DNA of 64,000 nucleotides from JOPF136 sp035541255. GTDB taxonomy: Bacteria; Acidobacteriota; Terriglobia; Acidiferrales; UBA7541. This document shows, piece by piece, positions 34,398-43,844 of this stretch (positions are counted from its first letter, which is position 1; each line of letters starts with the position of its first letter). Both the position numbers and the translations under genes were made by a program. The notes beneath the pieces are model-generated. The model did not search any database and was not told the DNA's origin. It saw only the letters and a program-made list of their open reading frames with translations. The stretch lies in the NCBI GenBank assembly GCA_035541255.1, contig DATKNR010000075.1, positions 1-64,000 on the forward strand. Reading direction: 5' to 3'.

Positions 34398-34934
34398 TCA
34401 GGCGGGAGGGTCGTCCGATGTCGCGGCGCGATTCTGGCGGGTGGCGCGCAGCACACCTGATTCATCCAGAAAGAAGCTGCGGAAGCCGTAACGCTCGGGC
34501 TGGGCTACCAGGGAGAAATGGGTAAGGCGTCCGTGGTCCTCGGTGGCCGAGTAGGAAAGGTTGTAGCCCTCGCGGCGGGCGGACTGCGCGGCGGGCCATT
34601 CCTTTTCTCCCAGGGCATCGAGAGAAGCGGGAAATTCGCCGCCGGTGGCGTCCGCGTAGGCGGCGAGTTGGCGGCCAATTTCGCGAAGGGACGTGACGGC
34701 TTGCGTTTCCGCTTGTTTGCGGCTGGCCGCCTGGCGGTCAGGAACAATGTAGAGCAGGAAGGCCCACACCGAACCGATGAGGGCCGCGAAAGCGAGCAGA
34801 ATGAGGAGCCGGCGGCCGAGCGAGAGCGGCTTTTCACCCGATGGCGAGGGCTGAGGAGTGAGGTCAGCGCCGCAGTGCGGGCAGAGTTCGCTTGAAGAGT
34901 TGATCTCGTACTCGCATTCGGGGCAGGTAAACAT
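34398..34934 (-). CDS. Membrane protein with N-terminal zinc ribbon
   Basis: 178 residues. A zinc ribbon at the start (CPECEYEINSSSELCPHCG, two CxxC pairs at residues 4-21), a Pro/Ser linker, one membrane segment (about 43-65), and a C-terminal extracytoplasmic domain of about 110 residues. That domain is pilin-like in tone: TSLREIGRQLAAYADATGGEFPASLDAL resembles the C-terminal region of type II secretion pseudopilin-like proteins. Function unknown. It lies downstream of the 35019 gene on the same strand. Confidence 0.72.
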   Translation of the reverse strand: MFTCPECEYEINSSSELCPHCGADLTPQPSPSGEKPLSLGRRLLILLAFAALIGSVWAFLLYIVPDRQAASRKQAETQAVTSLREIGRQLAAYADATGGEFPASLDALGEKEWPAAQSARREGYNLSYSATEDHGRLTHFSLVAQPERYGFRSFFLDESGVLRATRQNRAATSDDPPA

Positions 34935-35018
34935 TAAGAGCGAAAAAACGAAACTCGAACGCCGAAATTCGAAAATCGGCAAGAACCGAAAACTGAAGAC
35001 CAGAAGATGAACACGGGA

Positions 35019-35708
35019 TCAGGATTCCGGTGCGTGGCCAGCCACAATCATTCCCATGGACAGCTTCTTGCCGCCGGCGAGGGAGACACGGAAGTTGAGC
35101 AGCCAGCAATCCGAGTCGTCCTGATAATGGAGAGCCGGGGTGCTGGCCGAATCATCTCCCGGCCACAAGCTCCAGACGCTGGGATGCTTTGTTCCCGTGG
35201 ACTTCGCGCTGCGCTTCAATGCTTCGTCTCGCGAGATCGTGGCGGGATCAGCGTCTTCGGTGACGGGAGCGAGCAGGGCAAAATCGCGCTGGGGCGCGAT
35301 GCCCTGATGATTCCCATCCACGGGCGCCCAGGCATAGCGAAGCGTGTACAGGCCCGCCTTGATTTTCTGATTGCGGAAGTCGCGCGTGTCGGCGGCGAGG
35401 CGCATGACACCGAGGAAAGTTCCCTGGGCGATCTGTCCGAAGGTGACGCCGAGATCGGCAGCAGGTGAGGCAGCCAAGGGCACTTCCTTGCGCAGCCACA
35501 CGTCACACAGCACGCCGCCCGCGCCTTTCACCTCAATTCCGCCGGCATCCACCGCGTCGCGGAGAGCGGCGGGCAGTTCAGCAGGCGGCGCGCCCGCAGC
35601 GCCGGCGAGCGAATAGGTGTCGGCAGCGAGAGCGACGGCCGCGCCGCAAAGAAGCGCTGCGAGGCAGATAGCGGCTGGCGTGCGAAGAACTCTTCCACAG
35701 CTATTCAT
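35019..35708 (-). CDS. Exported protein of unknown function
   Basis: 229 residues with a clear signal peptide (about 1-28, ending VALAADTYS), AAGGG 9 bases before the ATG. The mature part is mixed alpha/beta, with IKAGLYTLRYAWAPVDGNHQG and SAKSTGTKHPSVWSLWPG as the most motif-like segments. The first recalls DUF2911-type exported domains (xxPAGKYTLWxxP), but similarity is too slight to assign. Likely periplasmic. It follows the DUF1326 gene on the same strand after a 100-base gap. Confidence 0.6.
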   Translation of the reverse strand: MNSCGRVLRTPAAICLAALLCGAAVALAADTYSLAGAAGAPPAELPAALRDAVDAGGIEVKGAGGVLCDVWLRKEVPLAASPAADLGVTFGQIAQGTFLGVMRLAADTRDFRNQKIKAGLYTLRYAWAPVDGNHQGIAPQRDFALLAPVTEDADPATISRDEALKRSAKSTGTKHPSVWSLWPGDDSASTPALHYQDDSDCWLLNFRVSLAGGKKLSMGMIVAGHAPES

Positions 35709-35808
35709 TGGATTCGCCCTTTCCGGCCGGACCGATTCCCAGGCGGCGTAAGCGGAATGACGTGCCTGCGCGGTCTTCAAAGAGTTTTCGGTGCTTGCGG
35801 CGAACCGC

Positions 35809-36495
35809 CTAGGCCGCAAAATGGCCGACGAACGCGCCCCGGCGGCCGGAATCGTTCCAGGTCTCGCCCAGATGGTTACCTTGATAGCTGCCCTGCAACG
35901 TGACCGCGGGCATGGCATGAGTCAAGTGGGCGGCCAGCGGCGGATAGAAGACTTCTTCGTTATGGCAGATTTCATCGCCCGCGGTGACGGGCCGCGTGGA
36001 GATCTTCACCGTGTTGGCCACGACGCTGACGACGCCATGCTGTGGGCCCATCTCGAAGCGGATGGGGCTTGTTTCCACGGCAACGACATTGGAAAGCAGC
36101 GGCCCAGCCTGAGACTGGGCGAATTTGACCAGGGCAGAGCGCTGTGCGGCGGAGGCGCGTGAATCCACAATCACCACCGCGCGCGCGGGAAGCGGATTGG
36201 AGTAAGGGTTACCGAGAGTGGCGCTGGCGCGAACCACGGCGATGACGCTGAGGCCATCGAGTTGCGTGCCTTCCCACCGGCCCGCGGTGACGTGCCAGGC
36301 GAGCACGGCTTCATCGCCGGTGAGTCCGACTTCGCCGTTGGCGAAGCAGGGGCCGGTGTAGACGTCGGCGGTGCGGAATTCGGCGTAGTCGCCGGAAATT
36401 TTTGAGGTGTTGGTGTCCGCGGAAGTGCCCGCAGCCGCAGGAAGCGAGAACAGCAGCGCAGCAGCGACAAAAAAGAGAGCCGCCTTCGATTTCAT
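35809..36495 (-). CDS. Exported DUF1326 domain protein
   Basis: 228 residues. A signal peptide (about 1-23) precedes a DUF1326 domain starting ISGDYAEFRTADVYTGPCFANGE, the signature of the family, and ending in LQGSYQGNH. CAGGAGGA sits just before the ATG. Function unknown; members are often found near membrane proteins linked to metal or redox handling. The single mature Cys in TGPCF and the His/Asn/Glu in ICHNEE could bind metal, which is speculative. Confidence 0.82.
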   Translation of the reverse strand: MKSKAALFFVAAALLFSLPAAAGTSADTNTSKISGDYAEFRTADVYTGPCFANGEVGLTGDEAVLAWHVTAGRWEGTQLDGLSVIAVVRASATLGNPYSNPLPARAVVIVDSRASAAQRSALVKFAQSQAGPLLSNVVAVETSPIRFEMGPQHGVVSVVANTVKISTRPVTAGDEICHNEEVFYPPLAAHLTHAMPAVTLQGSYQGNHLGETWNDSGRRGAFVGHFAA

Positions 36496-36597
36496 GACGC
36501 GTCCTCCTGTTTACGATTGGATGTGATTTTCCCACTTTTCGGTACAGCCCGCAAACAGCTATCCGGCGTGGATTCCAAGCGACGCAGATGGAAAGGA

Positions 36598-39504
36598 TCA
36601 ATGCAACCGCGCGAATTCGGCACGGGCGGCGCGCAGGACGGGAATGTCGGGATCGGCGTCTTTCCAGAGGGTGAGGAAATCCTGGTAGGCGGCGCGGGCT
36701 TTGGCGGTGTCGCCCTGGAGCGCATACGCGCGGGCGAGACCGAGGCGGGCAAGCACGCCAATCGGGAAATTCACGACGATACCGGGATGATCGAGAATCT
36801 TCTGGAATTCAGCGGCGGCCTCGCGGCCCTGGCGCTCGGCCAAGTACGCTTCGCCCCGGACGAATACGGGGTGCATGACATTCCACGCGAGGATGCTGGC
36901 TGACGTCCCGCCAAGTTCGTAAGGAATGGCCGTCCTTAGGATCTCGACGGCCTCGTCCGGTTTTCCTCTGTGGATAGCGAGCATGGCGCGAAGCGTGGGC
37001 AGATAATTGAAATGCACCAAAGTGTCCTCCGGGAAGCGCCGTGCCAGATCGCCAGCCAACGTTTGCGCGCGTCCGGAGTCTCCCGCAAAGGCCGCAGCCA
37101 GGGCCTGTCCGTATTCCACGTCCCTGCGCATCTCGTGCTCGCGAGCTCGGGCTGCGTACCGGTGCAACTCGTCTGCGTTTCCGAACATGGCCTCACGCAG
37201 TTCGGCCATGATGGAGTAGATGGCCGCGGCCTCCTTTTCGCCTTCGTGTTCCGCAGACTCTGTCGCCTGGCGAGAAAGATCCCGGGCCATTCGCAGCCGC
37301 CCGAAGTAGGCCGCAGACTCGGCTTCCAGCGCCAGTGCTGCATCCTCAGCGCCCGGCTTGCCCTTCGATTGCGCCACCTGTCTCGCCATTCCCGGGGCAT
37401 CGTGTTCCAGGAAAGCGATTTGATAAAGGGCCAGGTGGGAGAGAGGGAACTCAAGCTTTCGCTCCACAGCTTGCCTGTTCACCGCCTTGGCTTCGTCGAG
37501 GTGACCGAGGGCGATGTCCATGAACATCAGGATGGTGTACGTAACCGGAAAATCTGGATTCAAACGGACCGCCTCGACAGCTTCCTCCTGAGCTTTTTCG
37601 TACTGGCCGAGTTCGGGGAGAATGATCCCTGCGAGAAAGTCCCGCTGGATCTCGGAACGGGGATACGCCTGGAGCGACAACTCACAGGTTTGCCTGGCCT
37701 TCTCCATATTGCCGGTGACCACCATGTAGTAGGAGGCAGTAATGAAATAATTCTCCGCTTCGCTGGTGCGGTCGCGCAGTTCGTACGCTTTCCGGGTGGA
37801 ATCGGCAGCCAGCACGGATTCTCCAAGATCACCGTAGGCCCGGCCCAGCCAGGCATAGGCGAGGGCAAACTGGGGGTCGAGTTCTATGGCCCGCCGGAAG
37901 AATGGGATGCCTGCGGCATCACCCTCCGCGCCGAGAACCTTCCTGCCGGAACTGAGGGCCTTCAGGGCTTCGAGCGACGCCGTGGTGGCCTGTTCCAGTG
38001 GAGTGTCGTATTTCTGGACTGTGCTCAGGGACTCGCCGAGCTTGTTGCGCATTTCGGAAGCGGTCTTGCCCAGCGCATCGAGAATGTGATTCTTGTCGAC
38101 AGCCTGGGCGTCGGTGCTGGCCAGAGTGGCGCCGGTGGCGCACTGGACGGCCTTGAGAGTCAACAAATATTGCGAGCCGACCTGTGCGATAGAACCTTCC
38201 AGCACAGCAGCACTACCTACGCGCTGGCAAATCTCGCGGGAGATTTCCGGGGTGAGTTTGGCGTCAGGTTTGTGGCCCATCATGCGCAAGGTCTGCTGAA
38301 CCTGCTGGTCGGGAATAATCCTGAGAAACGGAGATTGTTCGAGCTGGACGGAGAGGCCCTGGCGCAGAGCACCGTCAAATACCGGGTCGCCGGTTGTGTT
38401 CATGAAATCGGAAAGGACGATGGTGTCTTTGTCCGTGAGAGCGTGGGCTTTGCGGGCGGTGAACAGCCAGGCGCCCGTGGCGAGAGCGAGGGCCAGGCCG
38501 GCGGCACCGAGAAGCAACCAGCGAAGCCGCGCGGATGGAACCGGTACTGCGTTCGCTGCGGCCCGCGCCGAACTGTTCGGCTTCGTGACCGCATCGGAGG
38601 AAGAAGCGGGAACGCCGGAATCGCGCTTCAAGCGCTGGAGATCGGCGCGGATTTCCGCGGCGCTCTGGTAGCGCAGGTCGCGGTCTTTTTCGAGCGCCTT
38701 GAGAATGACCCGCTCCAGTTCCGGTGGCAGGTCCGGATTCAGCCGGGCGAGCGCGGGCGGAGCCCTGTGGAGGATCGCGTCGAAGACGGCCGCGGAACTT
38801 TCGCCGCGGAACGGGAGCATGCCTGTGGCCATCTCGTAGAGCACGACGCCGAAGGAGAAGAGATCTGTGCGCTCGTCGAGGTCCATTGCCAGCGCCTGTT
38901 CGGGCGACATGTAGGCCACGGTTCCCACCGTGGCTCCCGGCCGCGTCAACCGCTGCGCTGCGGCTCCCGGCGAATCGTTTGTGCCGAGGGTGGCCGCTTC
39001 GGATGCCGCCTGGTCGGGCGCCTGCTTGGCCAGGCCGAAGTCGAGAATCTTGGCATGCCCGCGGCGGGTGACGAACACGTTGGCCGGCTTGATATCGCGA
39101 TGGATGATTCTGGCGGCGTGAGCAGCGGCGAGCGCGTCAGCGATCTCGATGGCCAGCGTGAGAAGCAATTGCTGATCGAGCGGGCGGCCGGCGATACTCT
39201 CACTAAGCGGCGCACCATCCATGTGCTCCATGGCGAGGAAGACCTGACCCGATTCCTCGCCGAACTCGTAAACCGTGCAGATGTTGGGGTGATTGAGAGC
39301 GGAGGCCGATTGCGCCTCGCGGCGGAAGCGCTCCAGGGCATTGGGGTCCTGAGCCAGCGCTTCGGGGAGGAATTTCAGAGCGACGGGCCGGTGCAGGAGG
39401 GTGTCTTCCGCCTTGTAGACCACACCCATCCCTCCACTTCCCAATCTGTCCAGGATGCGGTAATGCGAGACGGTTCGTCCGATGAGGGATTGAGGTTCTT
39501 GCAC
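36598..39504 (-). CDS. Membrane Ser/Thr protein kinase with C-terminal TPR sensor
   Basis: 968 residues from a GTG. The cytoplasmic kinase (about 15-280) has every key motif: LGSGGMGVVYKAED, VALKFL, IIHRDIKPANVF, KILDFGLAK and GTVAYMSPEQAL. A Ser/Pro linker, one membrane segment (about 328-350) and an external part follow: a FlgO-like domain (IVLSDFMNTTGDPVFDGAL, about 360-480) and at least six TPR repeats to the end. This architecture is expanded in Acidobacteriota and probably relays an envelope signal to cytosolic targets. No substrate genes are obvious nearby. Confidence 0.95.
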   Translation of the reverse strand: MQEPQSLIGRTVSHYRILDRLGSGGMGVVYKAEDTLLHRPVALKFLPEALAQDPNALERFRREAQSASALNHPNICTVYEFGEESGQVFLAMEHMDGAPLSESIAGRPLDQQLLLTLAIEIADALAAAHAARIIHRDIKPANVFVTRRGHAKILDFGLAKQAPDQAASEAATLGTNDSPGAAAQRLTRPGATVGTVAYMSPEQALAMDLDERTDLFSFGVVLYEMATGMLPFRGESSAAVFDAILHRAPPALARLNPDLPPELERVILKALEKDRDLRYQSAAEIRADLQRLKRDSGVPASSSDAVTKPNSSARAAANAVPVPSARLRWLLLGAAGLALALATGAWLFTARKAHALTDKDTIVLSDFMNTTGDPVFDGALRQGLSVQLEQSPFLRIIPDQQVQQTLRMMGHKPDAKLTPEISREICQRVGSAAVLEGSIAQVGSQYLLTLKAVQCATGATLASTDAQAVDKNHILDALGKTASEMRNKLGESLSTVQKYDTPLEQATTASLEALKALSSGRKVLGAEGDAAGIPFFRRAIELDPQFALAYAWLGRAYGDLGESVLAADSTRKAYELRDRTSEAENYFITASYYMVVTGNMEKARQTCELSLQAYPRSEIQRDFLAGIILPELGQYEKAQEEAVEAVRLNPDFPVTYTILMFMDIALGHLDEAKAVNRQAVERKLEFPLSHLALYQIAFLEHDAPGMARQVAQSKGKPGAEDAALALEAESAAYFGRLRMARDLSRQATESAEHEGEKEAAAIYSIMAELREAMFGNADELHRYAARAREHEMRRDVEYGQALAAAFAGDSGRAQTLAGDLARRFPEDTLVHFNYLPTLRAMLAIHRGKPDEAVEILRTAIPYELGGTSASILAWNVMHPVFVRGEAYLAERQGREAAAEFQKILDHPGIVVNFPIGVLARLGLARAYALQGDTAKARAAYQDFLTLWKDADPDIPVLRAARAEFARLH

Positions 39505-39565
39505 TGGCTGCGAATTTTAGAGAGCGGCGTGAGACGAGTCAACGCGCCGCGACAACCCGCCCGGG

Positions 39566-39790
39566 CTACTCCATGCGGCAGCAGGAGCGGCCACCACCGC
39601 AGTGGTCGAGGCCGGCAATTTTACCGTCGGGGCCGATCAGGGATTGCGTCTGAGCGCACCAGAACGGCCCGGCTTTTTGCGCCTCATGCGATTCGGGCGT
39701 GTCGTGGTCGGGCGTGTCGTAGAACATGGTTTTTGCGCGGAGGCAGCAGCAGACTTCGCGCTTGGCGATGAGCATCGGGAGCAATGCCAT
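39566..39790 (-). CDS. 74-residue Cys-rich protein after the hydroxylase genes
   Basis: Short but well supported: GGGGAGGA lies 7 bases before the ATG, inside the end of the FAD subunit gene, and only 2 bases separate the genes. It has seven Cys: REVCCCLRAKTMFYDTPDHD, GPFWCAQTQSLIGPDG, then LDHCGGGRSCCRME at the C-terminus. No membrane segment. It may be a small iron-sulfur, zinc or molybdenum-cofactor-related helper of the three-subunit enzyme; this is inferred from position and cysteines only. Confidence 0.68.
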   Translation of the reverse strand: MALLPMLIAKREVCCCLRAKTMFYDTPDHDTPESHEAQKAGPFWCAQTQSLIGPDGKIAGLDHCGGGRSCCRME

Positions 39791-39792
39791 GG

Positions 39793-40776
39793 CTATGTCC
39801 TCCCCGTAGCGAGAATGGCCCGCTTGACGGCGACGCGGGCGAGCTGGACTTTGTACCTGTTGCCGCTGAGCGGGTGGGCATTTTGCACCGCGGCTTCGCC
39901 GGCCTTCAGGGCCTTTTCGTCGTTTACGGCACCGCCCTCCAGCGCCCGTTCGGCGACCGGGGAGCGCCACGGGATGGGAGCCACGTGGCCCAAGACGATG
40001 CGCGCCTCGCGGACCGTGCCGCCGTCGATGCGCAGAGCCACGGAGGCTGTGGCGAGAGGCCAATCGAGTGCCTGCTTCTCGCGCACTTCGTAAATTGCCG
40101 TCTTCCAATTCACCGCGCCATCCGGGATCACGACTGCAGTGACGATCTCATCGGCTGCGAGCGTGTATTCCCGCTCATGCTCATTGCGAGGCGCGCGGTA
40201 GAATTTCGCCAGTTCGACCTTTCGAGTGCCCTTGCCGCCCGCGATTTCGACCGAGGCGCCGAGAGCAATGAGCATGGGAGCGAGGCTCGAAGGATTCACG
40301 AAATAGGCGGGCCCTTCGTTGCCCAGAATGGCGTGATAACGATTGTCACCGCCGGGCACAAGAGCTTTACCCTTCGCATCGCGAGCGAGCAGGCCGAAGC
40401 CGTTGCGGAAGTACCAGCAGCGCGGCCGCTGGAGCAAATCACCGCCGACGGTGCCCATGTTGCGAATCTGCATGCTGGGGACGCCCGCGGCAGCGGCGAC
40501 GAGTCCGGGAAAATCTTTTTGCATGCTTGCGTCGTCGGCGAGTTCCTGGAGCGAGACGGTTGCGCCGATGCGAGCGCCACCGTTCGAGCGGGAGATTCCG
40601 CCGAATTCCTTGACGCCGCGGATATCGACGAGGCGTTTCGGAGTGACGACGTAATTTTTCATGAGGCTGAGAAGGTCTGTGCCGCCGGCGAGGACAGCGG
40701 ATTCCTGGAAGCCTCCGGTCAAATTGGCCAGTGCTTCTTGTTGGGAAGTGGGACGCGCGTAGGCGAAGGATTCCAT
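39793..40776 (-). CDS. Molybdenum hydroxylase FAD-binding (medium) subunit
   Basis: CoxM/XdhB/YagS-like subunit, 327 residues, passing electrons between the 2Fe-2S subunit and an external acceptor. The FAD motifs AVLAGGTDLLSLMK (about 28) and IRNMGTVGGDLLQRPRC (about 104) are clear. Only one of the cysteines that bind an extra 4Fe-4S cluster in YagS is present. The gene lies 1 base after the large subunit stop and is followed by the 74-residue Cys-rich gene. Confidence 0.94.
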   Translation of the reverse strand: MESFAYARPTSQQEALANLTGGFQESAVLAGGTDLLSLMKNYVVTPKRLVDIRGVKEFGGISRSNGGARIGATVSLQELADDASMQKDFPGLVAAAAGVPSMQIRNMGTVGGDLLQRPRCWYFRNGFGLLARDAKGKALVPGGDNRYHAILGNEGPAYFVNPSSLAPMLIALGASVEIAGGKGTRKVELAKFYRAPRNEHEREYTLAADEIVTAVVIPDGAVNWKTAIYEVREKQALDWPLATASVALRIDGGTVREARIVLGHVAPIPWRSPVAERALEGGAVNDEKALKAGEAAVQNAHPLSGNRYKVQLARVAVKRAILATGRT

Positions 40777-40777
40777 G

Positions 40778-42913
40778 TCACGCCTTCCTTGCCGGCGGGG
40801 CCGCTTCGAGGGCGGCCAGCACTTTTGCCGGGGTAATCGGAATGGTGGGGACGCGAACGCCGATGGCGTTGGCCACGGCGTTGGAGATGGCAGCGCCGGG
40901 CGAGACGACGGGCGGCTCGCCGAGGCCGATGACGCCGCGATCGTCGTAGCCGGGACCGGTCATCATGTGCACGCGGAACCTGCCGATGTCGGCGAGGCCG
41001 GCGAGCTTGTAGAACTCCATGTCGGGATTCAGGCAGCGGCCGGTCTGGTCGTCCATGAGCTTCTCTTCGTAGAGCGCGTAGGTGACGCCCATGATGAGAG
41101 CGCCGTACACCTGACTTTCCGCTGTCTTCAGGTTCATCACCAGGCCGCAATCCTGCACGGCGACGATTTCCTCGATGCGGACGATACCCGTCTCCGTGTC
41201 CACGGTGACTTCCGCCATCTGCGCACCGCCGACGCCGCTGGAGATGAGGTCGAGGGAGCGCTGGCCAGCTGCGGAAACGGGTGTGGCGCCGAGTTTCGCG
41301 CAGGCCTGATTCCAGGTAATGGCGCGGCCGGGGTCGGCAGCGACGCGCACTTCGCCCTCCGCGGCTTCCAGTTCCTCCGGTTTCGCGTCGAGGTAGGGAG
41401 CGACCTTCACGAATAATTCGTTGAGCGCATTCGTGGCGGCGTGTCGCGTGGATGAGCTGACACCACCGACCGTCGTGGACCCGCCGGAAGCGCCCGAGGG
41501 CGGGTAGTGGCTGTCGCCGATGTTGACGGTGATCGCGGAAATCGGCAAGCCGAAGGTTTCTCCCGCTACCAGGCCGATGATCGTGCGCGTTCCGGTGCCC
41601 AGATCCTGGCTGCCGATGGAGATCTCCACCGAGCCATCGGGATGAATCGTGCAGGTGGCGTTGCTTTGATGTCCGCCGCCGCCCCAGGTGTGGATGGAAA
41701 GGCCGAGACCGCGCTGGACCGGCCCCGGATCTTTGGTTTCGCGGGGCCGCCATTTCTTTTTCCATTCGATCATTTCCGCGGCCTTCAGCAGCTCCTCGCG
41801 GTATTCCTTAGCGCGCTGGCCAGTGTGCTCGAGATTCTTCAGGAAAAAGTCGAGCGGATCCATGGGGATGGCGGCGGCCAGATCGTCGAGGGCGCACATG
41901 GTGATGACGCAACTCTGGGGATGATTGGGTGCGCGCCACGCGCGTCCGGGACCGATGTTGGTGAGGACGGCGGTATGTTTCGTCCGCCGGTTCGGGGCAC
42001 GCATCACGTAGGGGACGGGCGGATTGCCGCCGGCTTGCGGCCCCGAGGTGCCCCAGGACTCGGAATCCCAGGCAAGGAGTGTCCCGTCCTTCTTCGCGCC
42101 CGCCTTGACGCGCGCGTAAATGGAAGGCCGCGCGCCGGCCTCCATCAGTTCCTGGTCGCGCTCGAGCATCATCTTGACGGGGCGTCCGGCTTTCTTGGAG
42201 AGCTGTGCGCACGCCGGTCCCCACGTGTCCGCTCCGAACTTGCTGCCGAATCCTCCGCCCATGTATTGGGTGATGGTGCGGACGTCTGCGGCAGGAACGG
42301 ACAGGGCTTTGCTCATTTCTCCGGCGATTCCGGTAACGTTCTGGCTGGAGGCCCACATGGTGAGTTTGTCGCCATCCCATTCGGTGACCTGGCCGTGTGC
42401 TTCCATGCAGCAATGCGTGATGACGGAGGCGCCGTAGGTTCCTTCCACGGTCACCTCGGCGGACTTCATGGCGGCGTCGGGATCGCCTTCCTTTACTTCC
42501 GAGCCGGCCTGAACGTGGCCCGCGCCGGCCTTCTCCGGCGAAACATCGGCGACCAGATGGGGCAGGATCTCGTATTGCACCTTCACGGCGCGCGCCGCGT
42601 CGCGGGCCTGCTCTTCCGTATCGGCGGCGAGCGCGACAATTTCCTGTCCGGCCCAGAGGACTTCCTTGCCGGGCTCGAACATTACGAGAACGGCGCGAAC
42701 GCCGGGCATTTTTTCCGCGGCGGCGGTGTCGATGCTTTTCACCTTGGCGTGCGCGTAAGGCGAGAACACCATTTTTCCGTGGAGCATCCCGGGGCGGTTC
42801 ATGTCGTAGGAATATTTCGCGCGGCCCGAGGATTTCGCGGGTCCGTCCACGCGGTTGAAGGACTTGCCGATGAGGAAACGCTTGTCCGCCGGTGGCCAGT
42901 GATAGTCCGCCAT
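40778..42913 (-). CDS. Molybdenum hydroxylase catalytic (large) subunit
   Basis: Xanthine-dehydrogenase-type molybdopterin subunit, 711 residues from ATG 42913. Visible: GRAKYSYDMNRPGMLHGK (substrate-entry domain), YMGGGFGSKFGADTW for cofactor binding (about 243), GRAWRAPNHPQ, GSQDLGTGTRT, and the C-terminal GLGEPPVVSPGAAISNA with the catalytic Glu. Substrate (aldehyde, purine, isoquinoline-type or other) is not deducible. It overlaps the 2Fe-2S gene stop by one base. Confidence 0.95.
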   Translation of the reverse strand: MADYHWPPADKRFLIGKSFNRVDGPAKSSGRAKYSYDMNRPGMLHGKMVFSPYAHAKVKSIDTAAAEKMPGVRAVLVMFEPGKEVLWAGQEIVALAADTEEQARDAARAVKVQYEILPHLVADVSPEKAGAGHVQAGSEVKEGDPDAAMKSAEVTVEGTYGASVITHCCMEAHGQVTEWDGDKLTMWASSQNVTGIAGEMSKALSVPAADVRTITQYMGGGFGSKFGADTWGPACAQLSKKAGRPVKMMLERDQELMEAGARPSIYARVKAGAKKDGTLLAWDSESWGTSGPQAGGNPPVPYVMRAPNRRTKHTAVLTNIGPGRAWRAPNHPQSCVITMCALDDLAAAIPMDPLDFFLKNLEHTGQRAKEYREELLKAAEMIEWKKKWRPRETKDPGPVQRGLGLSIHTWGGGGHQSNATCTIHPDGSVEISIGSQDLGTGTRTIIGLVAGETFGLPISAITVNIGDSHYPPSGASGGSTTVGGVSSSTRHAATNALNELFVKVAPYLDAKPEELEAAEGEVRVAADPGRAITWNQACAKLGATPVSAAGQRSLDLISSGVGGAQMAEVTVDTETGIVRIEEIVAVQDCGLVMNLKTAESQVYGALIMGVTYALYEEKLMDDQTGRCLNPDMEFYKLAGLADIGRFRVHMMTGPGYDDRGVIGLGEPPVVSPGAAISNAVANAIGVRVPTIPITPAKVLAALEAAPPARKA

Positions 42914-43599
42914 CACGCCCTCCCCGCGCGAATGCGCTTTGCGGCGTCGAGAGCCGCTTCGCGTACGCCCATATAGGTACCGCAGCGGCACAGATTTCCG
43001 CCGAGCCCCGCGGTGACTTGTTCGTAGCTGGGATCCGGGTGCTGCTTCAAATACGCGGTGACGGCCATGACAAATCCGGGAGTGCAGAAGCCGCACTGCT
43101 GCGCGTCGTGCTGCACAAAGGCCTGAGAAACCGGCGACAGCTCACCCTCCGCCGCCAGGCCTTCGATGGTGGTGATCTCGTACCCCTGTGCGGCGACGGC
43201 CAGCACGGTGCAGGAGTATACGGCCTTACCGTCGAGCATCACGGTGCATGCGCCGCAGGTGGCCCGGTCGCAGACCTTTTTTGTGCCGGTGATGTCCAGG
43301 TGGTCGCGCAGCGCGTCGAGCAGAGTGACGCGCGGCTCCACTTCCAGCGAGTGCGACTTGCCGTTGATGTTCAGCGTGATGGGAACGGGCCCCGGGCCGA
43401 CGGGTCCGGCGTCAGCGGCGGCGGTGGCCGTATCGAGCAGGCCTTCCGTTGCCATCACCCCGGCGGAGACGGCAACTCCGGCGCCTTTCAGGAACGCGCG
43501 GCGGGAGAATCCTTTCGTTTCCGGCGCCTCGTCCGGTGCCGCGGGCTCGGGCGGAGAGCCGGAGCCGTCCGGCCGGCGGTGACTGCGCTCATCGTTCAT
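42913..43599 (-). CDS. Molybdenum hydroxylase 2Fe-2S (small) subunit, Tat-exported
   Basis: 228 residues. The N-terminus has a twin-arginine signal (SRRAFLKGAGVAVSAG, about 32-47), so the folded complex is exported. The first cluster motif is CDRATCGACTVMLDG and SC (about 109-130); the second is CGFCTPGFVMAV and CRCG (about 170-205). GGAGG precedes the ATG. First gene of small-large-medium-Cys-rich; only this subunit carries the Tat signal, so the partners presumably hitch-hike. Confidence 0.95.
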   Translation of the reverse strand: MNDERSHRRPDGSGSPPEPAAPDEAPETKGFSRRAFLKGAGVAVSAGVMATEGLLDTATAAADAGPVGPGPVPITLNINGKSHSLEVEPRVTLLDALRDHLDITGTKKVCDRATCGACTVMLDGKAVYSCTVLAVAAQGYEITTIEGLAAEGELSPVSQAFVQHDAQQCGFCTPGFVMAVTAYLKQHPDPSYEQVTAGLGGNLCRCGTYMGVREAALDAAKRIRAGRA

Positions 43600-43844
43600 G
43601 TGCGCCTCCAGGAATGGATTGAAAACCGCGGAGAGGAAGCGGGCGAAAAGCCGAAGCGACGCGAATCATAGTGCCCCTCAGAGGAAGCCCATCCTACTCC
43701 GAGTCCCCCATGTGCCGCAATCGCGTGGCCGGAAACGTCCGTGAGCAAATCCGGACGATTCGAGCGTTGTGGCGATTCTTGCGCGCGGCGCCAGTACATT
43801 GCGACGCACGGCACATCGGCCCCGTTTCGCCGGGTGCGGCAAGG

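Noticed and set aside
36970..39771. Long plus-strand frame opposite the Ser/Thr kinase
   Set aside because: Antisense shadow of the kinase/TPR gene; composition is not protein-like.
41507..42976. Plus-strand frame opposite the molybdenum hydroxylase large subunit
   Set aside because: Gly/His-rich antisense translation of a clear enzyme gene.
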